A stretch of DNA of 64,000 bases from positions 5,139,661 through 5,203,660 of the forward strand of contig JARUPZ010000030.1 in assembly GCA_031213475.1 (NCBI GenBank). The letters run 5' to 3'. Below the pieces are notes generated by a model, which ran no database searches, was not told where the DNA came from, and saw nothing but the letters and a program-made list of their open reading frames with translations. Position 1 is the stretch's first letter, and each line of letters opens with the position of its first letter. This stretch comes from Nereocystis luetkeana (Eukaryota > Sar > Phaeophyceae > Laminariales > Laminariaceae). Below are positions 25,001-58,839 of the stretch, piece by piece. A program made the translations under genes and the position numbers.

Positions 25001-25922
25001 TCACGATGAAACGTATTTGACTCTAAATCAACCCCAACCCCAGCCCTTCTACCCTAGTAACCCCAACCCCGAGCGCCTGAGAATTTTCTCAGAATATGCT
25101 GTAACGAGGAATTTGTGCGCACCGTTAACCATTTCGTGGAAGCTGAGCCAAGCCAGAATCACTTCCACTGCTGCAAACAATAAACAATGGTATCATACTT
25201 TTTTTTAATCCTACTACCGCATGTCGCAAAAGCCCCTCGTATGACACATACTGCCTGCACCTGCCGAGAGTGTGGCGTTGTAGCGCCTGCGTCATGAGCA
25301 TCTGCGCGCTCCGCAGCATGCAGCCCCAGCCGGAGTCGTCCGTGTACCCGTAGGGCTCCATCTTGGGGAAGCCGCTGCGGTAGGTTATCCACATGGTGGA
25401 AAACACGTCCAGCCGCCTCTCCTCTTCTCGAAGCTCTACGAGTTTTTTGCAACGAGCGCGGCAGTCAGACACCGTCCGTGGGAGGCAGCATAAGGTCCGT
25501 GAAGGATAGGAGGGATGTTTTGGGGCGGGGGGGCGGGGGGGGGGGGTTAAAGGTACCGCGGCGACGCCGAGTGACGAAGTGTCGGGAAAGGGGACATCGC
25601 GATAATGTCATTGTCATGCTATCACAGCGGTACGCTTTCTGTGGCGCCGTTTCCTCGTGAACGATAGAAGAGGTTTGAGCGCGGATCGAGCGGGTAGCAA
25701 CAGCAGCGGCAGCAGCAGTCGGCACCGCCGCCGCCGCCGCCGCAGCAGCAGCAGCCAAGAAGATGGGGCTGGGGGAACGACGTACACTGTTTCGGCGCGC
25801 GACGCGCAAACACTCCGAAAGGCGAGCTTCCCACCGATGCAAGGGTGCAGCAACGCATCAACGCCACGCGCCAGATATCACTTACGCACAAGGGAAACCG
25901 TCGGCGACGGTGGCTTCAACAT
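13887..25922 (-). CDS. ATG4 cysteine protease (peptidase C54), 8 exons, 600 aa
   Basis: Minus-strand exons are 25922-25886, 25435-25261, 23270-23147, 20461-19438, 18969-18883, 18129-18056, 17068-16937 and 14036-13887. All are GT-AG and the phases close (1803 nt). ATG4 cleaves the C-terminus of ATG8 and delipidates it during autophagy. Diagnostic motifs are WITYRSGFPKM and SGWGCMLRSAQML with catalytic Cys about residue 51, LGRSWR, LFADHPG, FSIHNMCQVG, KLPGEWYGPTTAACVL, LLVPLRLGLD, YIPS, PQSLGFLGGRPNHAIYFIG, LDPHTTQ with catalytic Asp490/His492, and HCQSAV plus IDPSLALAFYL. The C-terminal exon reads NPFSVEQTRP and ends in acidic DDDDDEYVFV, a likely LC3-interacting motif (Y..V). Exon 4 is 1024 nt and adds a low-complexity Pro/Ala/Gly/Ser insert of about 170-200 residues, so the protein is longer than the usual 390-480. 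The first exon (12 codons plus 1 base, start ATG at 25922) rests only on a perfect GTAAGT donor and matching phase, and is the least sure part. Confidence 0.9.
14088..14271 (-). repeat. Dispersed repeat family G, copy a
   Basis: The block carries CCGGGACGGAGCACGTCGGG, CAGGCAGACATTG and a TGAATGAGTCGATTTA end. Other members are at 15105-15405, 24505-24685, 35080-35400, 42285-42495, 48775-48905 and a short tail at 22838-22915. In the inferred sense direction (minus here) the family ends with CTATGGTCATACGACTACGG and GCATGAGATCGAGTACA. It often lies beside LINE 3' fragments, so it may be a LINE 3' tail or a SINE that shares one. It lies in the last intron of ATG4. Confidence 0.65.
14290..14690 (-). 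mobile_element. LINE C-terminal fragment (CPCGE zinc-knuckle type), copy 1
   Basis: On the minus strand the frame reads CPCGEAVESRTHIIGECEM, then EKTIAIPGDRWWPQA and, after changes of frame, a NGAPSR-like end. This Cys/His knuckle and GDRWWPQA string marks the C-terminal end of a LINE ORF2 different from the one at 9.8 kb. Only the 3' end is present. It lies in the last ATG4 intron. Confidence 0.65.
14860..15085 (-). mobile_element. LINE C-terminal fragment, copy 2
   Basis: A second, more decayed copy of the LINE end at 14290-14690. It shares CTTGGTCATTTGACCATTGA, AGAGACACCTCC and the CACCACCTATCTCCTAGGA block in the same order. No readable frame is left across it. Confidence 0.6.
15105..15405 (-). 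repeat. Dispersed repeat family G, copy b
   Basis: One of the two longest members of family G. It runs from GTGTACTAGAT through CCGTAGTCGCATGACCATAG and GAGTTAATTTAATTTCCGG to ACTGCCTCTGGGGTGCC. It matches the copy at 35080-35400 over nearly its whole length. It lies in the last ATG4 intron. Confidence 0.65.
16738..16808 (-). pseudogene. Partial duplicate of ATG4 exon 7
   Basis: About 71 bp match 16917-16988, which spans the 3' part of ATG4 exon 7, its donor site and the first intron bases. Shared words include GTCTCCCGTCATGA, TTGGTCAGGTCCCGGAAGGA and GTTGGGCAG. The copy lies about 180 bp downstream of the real exon on the gene's transcribed strand. Small length differences put it out of frame, so it is a dead duplicate inside the last intron, not an alternative exon. 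Confidence 0.8.
21986..22036 (+). repeat. AAC trinucleotide microsatellite
   Basis: About 15 uninterrupted AAC units lie in intron 3 of ATG4 (the 20462-23146 gap), followed by ATATAC. Simple-sequence repeat with no coding role seen. Confidence 0.9.
22403..22427 (+). repeat. Poly-C run
   Basis: An uninterrupted C run of about 25 bases in ATG4 intron 3. A complementary-type G run of similar length lies at about 23317-23339, in the same gene's intron 2. Long homopolymers of C or G recur through the window. Confidence 0.9.
22765..22915 (+). mobile_element. LINE 3' fragment joined to a family G tail
   Basis: The plus strand reads GAPSRKGCVVNGH and continues directly to the short form of the family G ending (CGGCCATGCATGATATCGAG, then CTATCGAGTACACCCC). 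This is the clearest case in the window of the CPCGE-type LINE end running into the family G tail, which supports family G being that LINE's 3' region. It lies in ATG4 intron 3. Confidence 0.55.
22965..23065 (+). mobile_element. LINE 3' fragment, GVSIRSKNGAPSRKG type
   Basis: The frame reads VGGVSIRSKNGAPSRKGCVV and then stops. It is the same LINE end as at 22765, here without the family G tail. It lies just upstream, in coordinates, of ATG4 exon 3 (23147-23270), inside intron 3. Confidence 0.55.
24505..24685 (-). repeat. Dispersed repeat family G, copy c
   Basis: A partial family G member with GGTGTACTCGATAGGAGA, GGCCGTAGTCGTATGACCAT and CAGGCAGACATTGCTTGCAC. It stops shortly after the GCGAAGCGCCGTGAGG block, so the inner part is missing. 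It lies in ATG4 intron 2. Confidence 0.65.
24729..24976 (+). mobile_element. MITE family C, copy 1
   Basis: A 248-bp element with inverted ends AGGCCCTTTCTTACCAGAGA / CTCTCCGTAAGAAAGGCCCT. The inner word GATACGGAGGCGTTCTGTCA is shared with the opposite-strand copy at 48047-48287. It is non-coding and AT-rich inside. The target-site duplication is not clear. It lies in ATG4 intron 2. Confidence 0.7.
25015..25150 (+). repeat. Dispersed repeat family N, copy 2
   Basis: Contains CAACCCCAACCCC, GAGAATTTTCTCAGAA, and a block that reads NEEFVRTVNHFVEA. The conserved NHFVEA-type reading in copies at different loci suggests descent from a coding element, but no complete gene is present. It lies in ATG4 intron 2. 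Confidence 0.5.
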
Positions 25923-26344
25923 TTAAATAGAAGCAAACTACTACGAAGTAATAGTGCTACTGGCTGGTAGGCTGTGGCGGCGATGGTTGAAGGCTTCAAG
26001 GACCAGCACCTTCCGCGGAAACGGCAGTGTGTTTGTTTCTCCCCTACGAAGAAAAAAAATGAACCGACTTTTTACACATGCCCGCCAGCCGCCAGCACAT
26101 CGCGTGCTGTGCGTATCGCATATGGTGCCGACGATAGGGCGCATGGGGCGCATTGACGACGCCAACGCGTGTGCGCCCGTAGGTTTGCTAGCAGTTTCGT
26201 ATGTATACTGCGTGTTTGCTTAACTGGTACCATACCAGGTCCTGTACAATACAGTCAAGCATAGGGGGGTGTAGGTTGGCATCCATGGACGCTATTAATA
26301 GATGGTAGTATTTCGCATACTGTAGGATCATATGATGTGGGTGT
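25923..26344. other. Upstream region of ATG4
   Basis: Sequence 5' of the minus-strand ATG4 gene, where its promoter should lie. I see no strong core-promoter motif. No plus-strand gene is supported here. Confidence 0.4.
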
Positions 26345-27165
26345 TATACCGACGATAATGGGAACGCACAGTTTCCATAAAAACTTTCGAATTCCACAAA
26401 GATATCCGCCAGAATTTTTCAGTACCGCTTGCTATGAGCACGATTCTTCGAATCAAAAGTTCCAAACTTTAGGACCAACCCGTAAAACTAATTCTGGGGC
26501 AAATGCTGGGCTAAGATCGGCTCGAGAAAAACTCAGCTGAACGTTTCCTCTCAAGCGGCGAGATTCCGAGTCCTCGACAGACATCAATCGATAAAAACAG
26601 CCGACTACGTGATGCACTCTGGGCGTGCTCGTTAGGGGTTTCAACCCCCCTATGGTCACCGTGTTCACACAATGGCAGGCGAGTGTGGCGGGCGCTGTCC
26701 AGGCGTATGATAAAAAAACGTTCAGCCACTGGTGTGCAGAAAACAGATGGCAAAAAATCTCCATCTCTCTCGGATGGCAGTGTTTTTGTTTCAGGTTTGG
26801 GAGAAGAGCGTAGGACGCCGCTGGCAAGCTCTTGCCCCCTAGATCATTGACCCATCTGATATCTTCGAGGCCGTTATCTACATTCGTTGGCCTTGCCCGG
26901 CACCAAGCGGGTTGGCCGCGAGCTGAGTCTATGTCGAGATCGTAGGTCTATCGTCGCACGAGCTGTTGTTTTATCAGCGTGTTGGTCCATTTCTATCGAG
27001 AAAACAAATCGCGCCGCCTGCAGCCGTGTGAAAAAAAAAGGAAACAAGAAAAAAAAAAAAAAAACGACGGCGGCGGTACGAAAATATCTTCAGCCGTTTC
27101 TTGAAATCAACCGCTTTAAACTATTTTGGAAATATTGTGTTTCCATTGTCACCGGTATTAGGGCA
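26345..27165 (+). mobile_element. Unclassified ~830-bp element U, copy 1
   Basis: It shares an ordered set of blocks with copies 2 and 3: GTTTCCATAAAAA at the left end, CGCCAGAATTTTTCAG, GAGCACGATTCTTC, CGAGATTCCGAGTCCTCGA, GTCACCGTGTTCACACAATG, CCAAGCGGGTTGGCCGCG, CGTCGCACGAGCTG, CGGCGGTACGA and TTTCCATTGTCA at the right end. The outer ends are imperfect inverted repeats (TATGCCAATGGGAA-type), as in a non-autonomous DNA transposon. No reliable protein is encoded. Confidence 0.7.
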
Positions 27166-27177
27166 CCTTAGACCTAC

Positions 27178-28012
27178 TGTATGCCAATGAGAAAGCGATG
27201 TTTCCATAAAAAGTTTAAATTCCGAAGACACCCGCCAGAATTTTTCAGCACGAGCTAGCTTTGAGCACGATTCTTCAAACCGAAGGTTCCAGACTTATGG
27301 TAAACCTCGGAAGAAATCATAATGAGGCCGATGTTGGGCCAACATTGGCATCAGAATAACTCAGGCGAATGTTTATTTAGTTCGAAGCGGCGAGATTCCG
27401 AGTCCTCGATAGTCATCGATCGACAAAACCGACGACTGCGTCATGAACTCTGAACGGGGTGCGCTCGTTAGGGGCTCCGACCCACCCACCCTATGGTCAC
27501 CGTGTTCACACAATGGCCGGTGATATGTGGCGGGCGCTGGCCAGGCGTATGATAGAAAAACAATTGGGTGCTGGTGTGCAGGAAACAGATGGCAAAAATT
27601 CTCGATCCGTCTCGGAGGGCAAAACAACCTTTTTTTTAAGGTTTAAGAGAAAGCGTAGCACGCCGCCGGCAAGCTCTCACCCCCCAGATCACGGATCCAC
27701 CTGATATAGTTGAGGCCGTCGGTTACACTTGTTGGCCTTGCCCGATACCAAGCGGGTTGGCCGCGGGCTGAGTATATGTCGAGATCAAAGGTCTATCGTC
27801 GCACGAGCTGATTTTTACCAGCGTGTTAATTAATTTGCAACGAGAAAACAAAAAATTGCGCCGCCTGCAGCCGTTTGAAAAAATAAAACATCAAACGTTT
27901 TCCCCCTTTTTCCCACAGCGGCGGTACGAGAATATCTTCGGCTGTTTCTTGAAAGCAAAAACATTGAAACAAAATTTTCAAACTTCGCGTTCCCATTGTC
28001 ATAGGTCATTGG
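27178..28012 (+). mobile_element. Unclassified ~830-bp element U, copy 2
   Basis: Full-length copy in the same orientation as copy 1, beginning TATGCCAATGAGAAAGCGAT and ending CGTTCCCATTGTCATAG. The two ends are inverted relatives of each other over about 20 bp. All internal landmarks of copy 1 recur in the same order. It lies between ATG4 and the isoleucyl-tRNA synthetase gene. Confidence 0.7.
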
Positions 28013-28069
28013 TAATAGGCAAGGTCAACGAGTGTAGATGACGGCCTCGAATATATCAGGTGGATCCAT

Positions 28070-28262
28070 GGCCTAGGGGGCGAGAGCTTGCCGGCCGCGG
28101 CCTACGCTCTTCTCCAAAACCTGAAAAAAAACTATTCTTGGCCTTTCGAACCTTTCCGTTTCAAGAATCGTGCTCATAGCAAGCTTGTTTCTGAAAAAAT
28201 CTGGCGGGTATCTTTGAATTTCGAAGATTTTATGGAAACATCGCTTTTCCCATTGGCATAGA
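28070..28262 (-). mobile_element. Element U, internally deleted copy 3a
   Basis: An inverted short form. Read on the minus strand it begins like copy 2 (TATGCCAATGGGAA, TTTCCATAAAA, CGCCAGATTTTTTCAG) and then jumps to the middle block AGAGCGTAGGCC…CAAGCTCTCGCCCCCTAGG. It directly abuts copy 3b at an AGATCT-rich junction. Confidence 0.6.
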
Positions 28263-28264
28263 TC

Positions 28265-29025
28265 TTTAGATCTATGAGAATGGGAACGCGAAGGTCGAAC
28301 GTTTTCTTTCAAAAGTATTGCATTCAAGAAACAGCGGAAGATGTTCTCGTACCGCCGCTGTCGGGAATAAATGGAAGAAACGTTTGATACAAAAACAAAA
28401 AAAAAATGGCTGAAGGCGGCCAATTTTTTTTTCTCGTTGCAAATTGTCAACACGCTGGTAAAAATCAGCTCGTGCGACGATAGACCTTCCATGTCGACAT
28501 ATACTCAGCCCGCGGCCAACCCGCTTGGTGTCGGGCACGCGTCCTACGCTTTTCTCTTGAACCTGAAGACAAAAGTTTTTTTTGCCTTTCGAGACGGATT
28601 GAGAAATGTTGTCATGCGTTTTCTGCACACCAGCGCCCACATGTTTTTTATCATACGCCTGGCCAGCGCCCGCCATATGTCACCAGCCATTGTGTGAAGA
28701 CGGTGTCCCTAGGGTGGGTCGGGGCCCCTAACGAGCGCACTCTGTTCAGAGTTCATGACGCAGTCATTGGTTTTGTCGATCGATGTCTGTCGAGGACTCG
28801 GCTTCGGACTAAACATCCGCCTGCCTGAGTTATTCTGAAGCCAATGTTGGCCCAACATCGGCCCCAGAATTGTTTTTTCGGGGTTTTCCAAAAGTTTGGA
28901 ACTCTCGGTTTGAAGAATCGTGCTCACATCGTATATACGCATAGCAAGCTGTACCTGAAAAATTATGGCGGGTATCTTTGGAATTTAAGCTTTTCATGGA
29001 AACTTTGCGTCACCATTGGCATACG
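28265..29025 (-). mobile_element. Element U, inverted copy 3b
   Basis: Near-full copy in the opposite orientation. Read on the minus strand it starts TATGCCAATGGTGACGCAAA, passes CGATGTTGGGCC, CCGAGTCCTCGA and CCAAGCGGGTTGGCCGCG, and ends near GCGTTCCCATTCTCATAG. Together with copy 2 it makes a long inverted repeat of roughly 750 bp per arm. Confidence 0.65.
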
Positions 29026-30133
29026 TAGGTCTCAGGGTGGTACCAGGGTACCAGATATTAATCTAGAAGCATACTGCTGTATCAGGTACCAGGCTATAGG
29101 CAGTACCTGGTAAACAGCAGTAGGCAGGCAGCCCGTAAGGTGGGGTTGGTTGGGGACACAGGCTAGCCAACATCTTGTTCGTTGCGAGATCAGCTTCAGC
29201 CAAACCGCAATACCCTGGTACGTCAGCACACGCAATTTTTTTTTTTCAATTTCTAATTTCCAATGGATTCAAACGCCGATGTTGTTGAACTTCGGCCCCT
29301 CGCTCTATCGTATATGTACGTCAGGAAAAGTTATTATACGCACAAGAGTATGACTACCTGGTTCGGCGGTTCTCCTCCAACGCTGCTGACCGTGGAGTCG
29401 TCAATCTTGATACACAGATACCAGGCACAAGGCAACGAGCACACAGGGATGCTACAACAGTACCTTGTAGCACAGGAACCTGGTACTCGTGTGATGACAG
29501 CAGGGCGCACTGCACGTATTATGCTACTTACAGAGTACCCCAACACACATCTTCCTTGCATTATTTCTGTGAGAGGACGGACGATAAAACCGCGATGGTG
29601 CTGCTTTGTGACGGCGAGTGACAGATGAGGCGCCCGCTGTAAGATCGAGCGGCGCCACAGTCAATGGCGCAGCCTAGAGGAACGAGGAACTATCTTCTGT
29701 CTGCCGCCCGCCAGCTCTTGAGTTGTACGAACGAGTACTCGGGCGAAGCGGCCACACGTACCCCACTGCTGTTTGTGGGTATACAGCAGTATACTCGTAC
29801 AGCAGCAGTACGTACCAGAGTGCATTATCCAACGTCGCACTAGAGGCATAACGTCACAGCTCTGTGGGTCGATGAACAGACGGAAACTGTCGATTCAATG
29901 CCGCGCTTCCTGTGGCATGCCAGGGAAGCATAAGAAGAGGGGCCAAAGCCAACTACAGCAGTAGAATAGCTACTGCCCATAGAGATAATGGACTACTCTG
30001 TAGTCTATCTCTCGTTGTACGCGTACACAGCTGATGCTGCTGTACGTGAGAGGGGAGTTGAGGTTGAATTCAGTTAAGGCGGAAAAATATATAAACTGCG
30101 CTCCGTCTGTTTTCGCCTCCCTATTGGCCTCAC
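29026..30133. other. Intergenic region before the IleRS gene
   Basis: No gene is supported. The stretch is rich in short TA-flanked palindromes (TACCTGGTA at 29104, TACTGCTGTA near 29070, TACAGCAGTA near 29784 and 29957, TACTCGTA near 29787). Confidence 0.5.
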
Positions 30134-30299
30134 CTGTGTACGGGATGCCCATAATCCACGTGGGAACCGCCACCCCATCGTCACCCTCGTCGTCGGGCAA
30201 CATGATGGTTCTCCGACCTCTCATCATAGCTGGCATCTCCCAGATGTGGGCACCCGAAAAACGGCAATCTCCCTCACATTCTTCATACCAGGAGTTCAT
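30134..30299 (-). CDS. Candidate first exon of a divergent gene (weak)
   Basis: On the minus strand an ATG at 30299 opens a frame reading MNSWYEECEGDCRFSGAHI, then RRTIMLPDDEGDDGVAVPTW. It reaches CATCCCGTACACAG followed by a good GTGAGG donor at 30133. Only 93 bp separate this ATG from the likely isoleucyl-tRNA synthetase start on the other strand, so a shared bidirectional promoter would be possible. The family is not recognised and I found no convincing downstream exon, so this may be chance or a gene remnant. Confidence 0.28.
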
Positions 30300-30392
30300 G
30301 TGATAACACTAGAATATTCGCAGATAGGGATTACTCCCCGTATGTCCCCAGCGACCAAACACGTACAGAAATCCCTTCAAACTTTGTTGTCG

Positions 30393-55095
<24,703 letters not shown>

Positions 55096-56550
55096 CTAGC
55101 GCCAAACCAAGGTTTTGGTCGGGTGTGGTGGTGGGGAGAGGGATAAGGGGGAGAGAGTGGAAGCATGTTCGACGAAGATTGGTGGAGGGGGTTGTTTTTG
55201 GTCGTTTACTTTTGGATGGTTTTGGACGATTTTGCCCTGTGTCAGATACCGGGTATGCAGTAGCTGTATTGTTTCGTTGATAGCTTTTGTTAAAGTCAAG
55301 GGTTTTGATGTGGCGTTTGTGGCGTGTACGATGATGATCGATCGCAACTGGTAATGGAGTGAAGAGACAGGAACATTTCACAACCATTTATTCATGACCA
55401 AGCGTATTTGGTGCCGGCGTAGTCCACGCTGCGATGTTTGCTTTTTAGAGTGCTCCGACAACTTGTTGATGACTTTATGGCTATCTATATTCGTATGTAT
55501 TGTTGACTACCCCTTCAGCCTCTACCAGGCACAACCATCAAGCGGGAACGATAAGGAAACCCCCCCTTTTTTTTCGCGACACTATTTGCTGAAAACACGG
55601 CCAACACGATGTATTTTTAAATGGCGCTCTATACTGCCAAGTGTTGCTATTTCATTTTGCTATTTATTTTCATTTTGGGCGGCGACATTGTATCGTACAG
55701 CCCCATTCCGACTAGAATCGAATATCTTCTGCTGTAATACCGCAGTAGTAAATAGTAGTCTCTCTTCTGTGGCTCACTCAGAACCAACAAGCACCCCACT
55801 TTCCCTTCTTGAACTCCCACTCACTACTGTACTTGCAACTACTCTATCGTCCCTTCGCAAACCCTCGTTTACCCTGCTCCCTGCTCCTCGTCAATATTCC
55901 AGCTCCACGTCGTCATTCATTGGTTGTATATATAGTGCTCCGGTTTCTTCTCTCCTTCCCCTATAATAATAGTTAAAAGCAGCCTGTGGCCGTCCCTCAG
56001 TATCGGTTTGCACCGGCCGGTGCACTCGGCGTGAGATCGCGACCTACCTGGGTGGTCACGGAGATTACTTTGAAAATGTGTTCTTCGCGGACGCCTTTCC
56101 TCGCCAAGGACCACCCGCCCGTCCCTCCGACGATGCTCTCGCCACCACCACCTAGTCGTTGACAATCAGGTCGCTGCCTTCCTTCCCGAGGCGCCCAAAG
56201 CTTTTTCCACCGCGAGGGTGGCGAGGTTTCGGCCCTCTCACAAGAAACCTGAAATCGGGCTCAGGCTGACTTTCTTATTCTGGACTCTCGCGCGAAAGCA
56301 CACTTTCTTATTTAGGTCCCCGAGAAGACATTTTCCCTACGTGGAGTTGCACAATGAGTGGTGCCTTGGCCCAGGCTGCAGCCACAGGAAGGGGTCAAAT
56401 TTCTTCATTAAAAAAAGCTGAGAGTTTTCTTTTTACTTTCGAATATTCAGGTTGACTGTTTAGTCAGTCACTTTCCTATGAGCGGGCCCGTACTGTACTA
56501 CTACTGCTGACGACGTATTATTGGATACGAATTGTTTTTGTACGCGTCTA
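55096..56550. other. 3' flank of the IleRS gene, no further gene seen
   Basis: Begins right after the TAG at 55093-55095 and should contain the 3' untranslated region. An open frame on the plus strand near 55394-55966 has no recognisable motif and is not called. No repeat family of this window is evident before 56551. Confidence 0.5.
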
Positions 56551-56662
56551 TTACGGGGGGGCATAGTTAACAGGACCAAATATTGTTAGTAAAAGTGGTT
56601 AAACATATAGGTTTTTATTTACCAGGTATACCATAGGTCCTGTTAACTATGGTCCTCTGTAA
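56551..56662 (+). mobile_element. MITE family A, copy 9
   Basis: 112 bp, TA-flanked, with 7 bp more than the 105-bp reference. Here ATGTATACC has become ATTTACCAGGTATACC, i.e. the TACCAGGTA palindrome. The insertion point differs from that in copy 5. Confidence 0.9.
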
Positions 56663-56820
56663 TAGTACTACTACTGCTGCTGCTGTAGTTGTACTTTTAC
56701 GGCTAGTCAAAAGGGATACTGTAGTCAAGGGTACAGGACTCTGAGTACGAAAACAACGAACCAAACGACGAAAAAAAAAACTGGAAAACTAACGAAGGCC
56801 TGTTCTCTGTACTCGTACTA

Positions 56821-56925
56821 TTACGGGGGACCATAGTTAATGGAACCTATGGTATACATTAAAAACTCTATATTTAACCAATTCCAATAACAATATTGGG
56901 TCCTATTAACTATGGTCCCCCGTAT
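56821..56925 (+). mobile_element. MITE family A, copy 10
   Basis: 105 bp, TA-flanked at the left, with a slightly altered right terminus (CCCCCGTATTA). The inner half is in the opposite order to copy 1 (GGTATACATTAAAAACTC near the left), so it lies in the reverse orientation. It is intergenic, between IleRS and the LTR fossil. Confidence 0.85.
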
Positions 56926-57016
56926 TATTAGTAATAGTCTGTTCTCGCAAATACCGTTTTCTTTTCGGGACGTCAAGGGTTCTTTTGACCTTACAGCAGG
57001 TGTACTACTATACCAG

Positions 57017-58405
57017 TGTTAAGATCAGGGAGAGCCGGACACTTTGTATCTCTGAACAAGTCTGCTTATTAAGCCGGTACTCGTTGGTACTCTCGTTGAT
57101 GTTCGCTTAGACATAGAAGAGTCACCTTATTCCTCGTGCACGACGGAGACTGAGACCACGCTCGTGCCTCTCTGGAAAACCCCTGGTTTTCCACGTAAGA
57201 TACGCCATACCGGGTTTTCAACCTCATACAAAGCAGTATCATAACACTAGCCCACTCTGATGAGCCGTATATGCAGAACTATGGGAAATTCATGGAACCC
57301 AGATTCCACAACTAGAACATGAGTCGAAGATGCGGCTCCTCAAAACCCACTCCCACACCTCTGAACGGCAAGGCAACTTAGCCGGCAAAGTACGTAAAAA
57401 AAAGAATGAAAGGAAGCGTAGCCTTAAGGGGCAGGAAGAAATCATCAACGAAAAACCATCGCCATGTCACCCGCGACGGGGGGGAGCGAGGAAGATGCAG
57501 GGAAAGTGAAAAGTGAATATAAAAAGACGAGGTTTGTCCGGCGCTCTCCGGCCCAGAGCAGAAGCAGCTGGCTCCACGCTCTCAGCGGAGCCAGGTGGCT
57601 TGGACGGCAGTAGGCACGAGTGGGGAGTCAAAACTCCAAAACCCAAGGCCTGGCTGGTTACGCCCGCCACGCGCTCCGAAGAGTCCGACGCTCTCCGGCC
57701 CAGAGCGGAAGAAGCTGGCTCAACGCTCTCAGCGGAGCCAGGTGGCTTGGACGGCAGAGCTCGTCCCGGCGAGCGAGAAGGCTCGGAAAAGGTCTTGAAC
57801 GAGGTCCGTCTGCCGGAAGCTGCTCGAGATTGGCCAAGGGGCCCCAGCCCTGGGTCTTCGGACGGGCGAGTTGTACAAGGCGCGCGATCCACGTCGTCAT
57901 CACGGGGCTCCTGCCGAGACACACGCTCCGCTTGGTGGTCTGTTGTACAAAGCGCTCGATCTCCATCGACGAGCCTTGGGCTGTGGGGCACTGGGCGGCT
58001 CTGGGCCTCAGTGTCTCGTCCACCACGAGGGGAAGCAGACCCTCCCTCCTCGTGAGTCTCCATCGTGCAGTGGAGCAAACTGACTCTAAAAAAAAGCTAA
58101 ACGAAAGCAAAAACAGAGTGAAAAAAAAACTTGTACCGGCAAAAAGGTAAAAAGTCGTAAGCCGTCGACGCCACTTGTTAAGATCAGGGAGAGCGGGACA
58201 CTTTGTATCTCTGAACAGGTCTGCTTATTAAGCCGGTACTCGTTGGTACTCACGTTGATGTTCGCTTAGACATAGAAGAGTCACCTTATTCCTCGTGCAC
58301 GACGGAGACTGAGACCACGCTCGTGCCTCTCTGGAAAACCCCTGGTTTTCCACCTAAGATACGCCATACCGGGCTTTCAACCTCATACAAAGCAGTATCA
58401 TAACA
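57017..58405. mobile_element. Small LTR-flanked element (TRIM-like fossil)
   Basis: Two direct repeats of 230 bp, 57017-57246 and 58176-58405, begin TGTTAAGATC and end ATCATAACA (TG…CA ends with a short inverted TGTTA/TAACA). They flank about 930 bp. A 4-bp CCAG lies on each outer side, a likely target duplication. The two LTRs differ at only a handful of sites (roughly 2%), so the insertion is fairly young. No gag or pol domain is recognisable, as in terminal-repeat retrotransposons in miniature. The inside holds a direct repeat of about 75 bp (near 57540-57612 and 57685-57757) and frames open on both strands of unknown origin. It is a non-autonomous relic. Confidence 0.8.
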
Positions 58406-58839
58406 CCAGGTATTATTAATAGGAATTTTTATTTTTTAGTACTGGAGGGGTCAGTCAATCAAAGGGTCAAAGCCGTACCGGCGTACAGTAGGTTCGAGTA
58501 CTATGAATACCACATACCAGGTACTCACGTACTACTAATTATACTATTAATAGGGGCATCGCAGGGCTAGCGCCACGGGCGGATCCGTGGCCGTACTGCA
58601 AGTAAGTCTCAAAACGAAAAGTCGTGGTAGCGTTTGTTGTTTGTTTAAAAAAAAATTAACGTGCACCCCACCTCTATTATTAGAAAAGATGAAAAGATGA
58701 CAAGATTGCATCCGTTGGCCTTTACAGCAGAGGATATACAGACCTCCATCCGACACGCCTGCCCTCAGCACACACACGCTTCGAGGGCAAACAGGCACCA
58801 GTACCAGCAGCCAAGAACAGCCGGCAGTGGGAGGAGAAC

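Noticed and set aside
25472-25842. Upstream frame with an Ala run as the ATG4 N-terminus
   Set aside because: It is in a different frame from the catalytic exon and has a stop before it; the short exon at 25886-25922 with a GTAAGT donor fits phase better.
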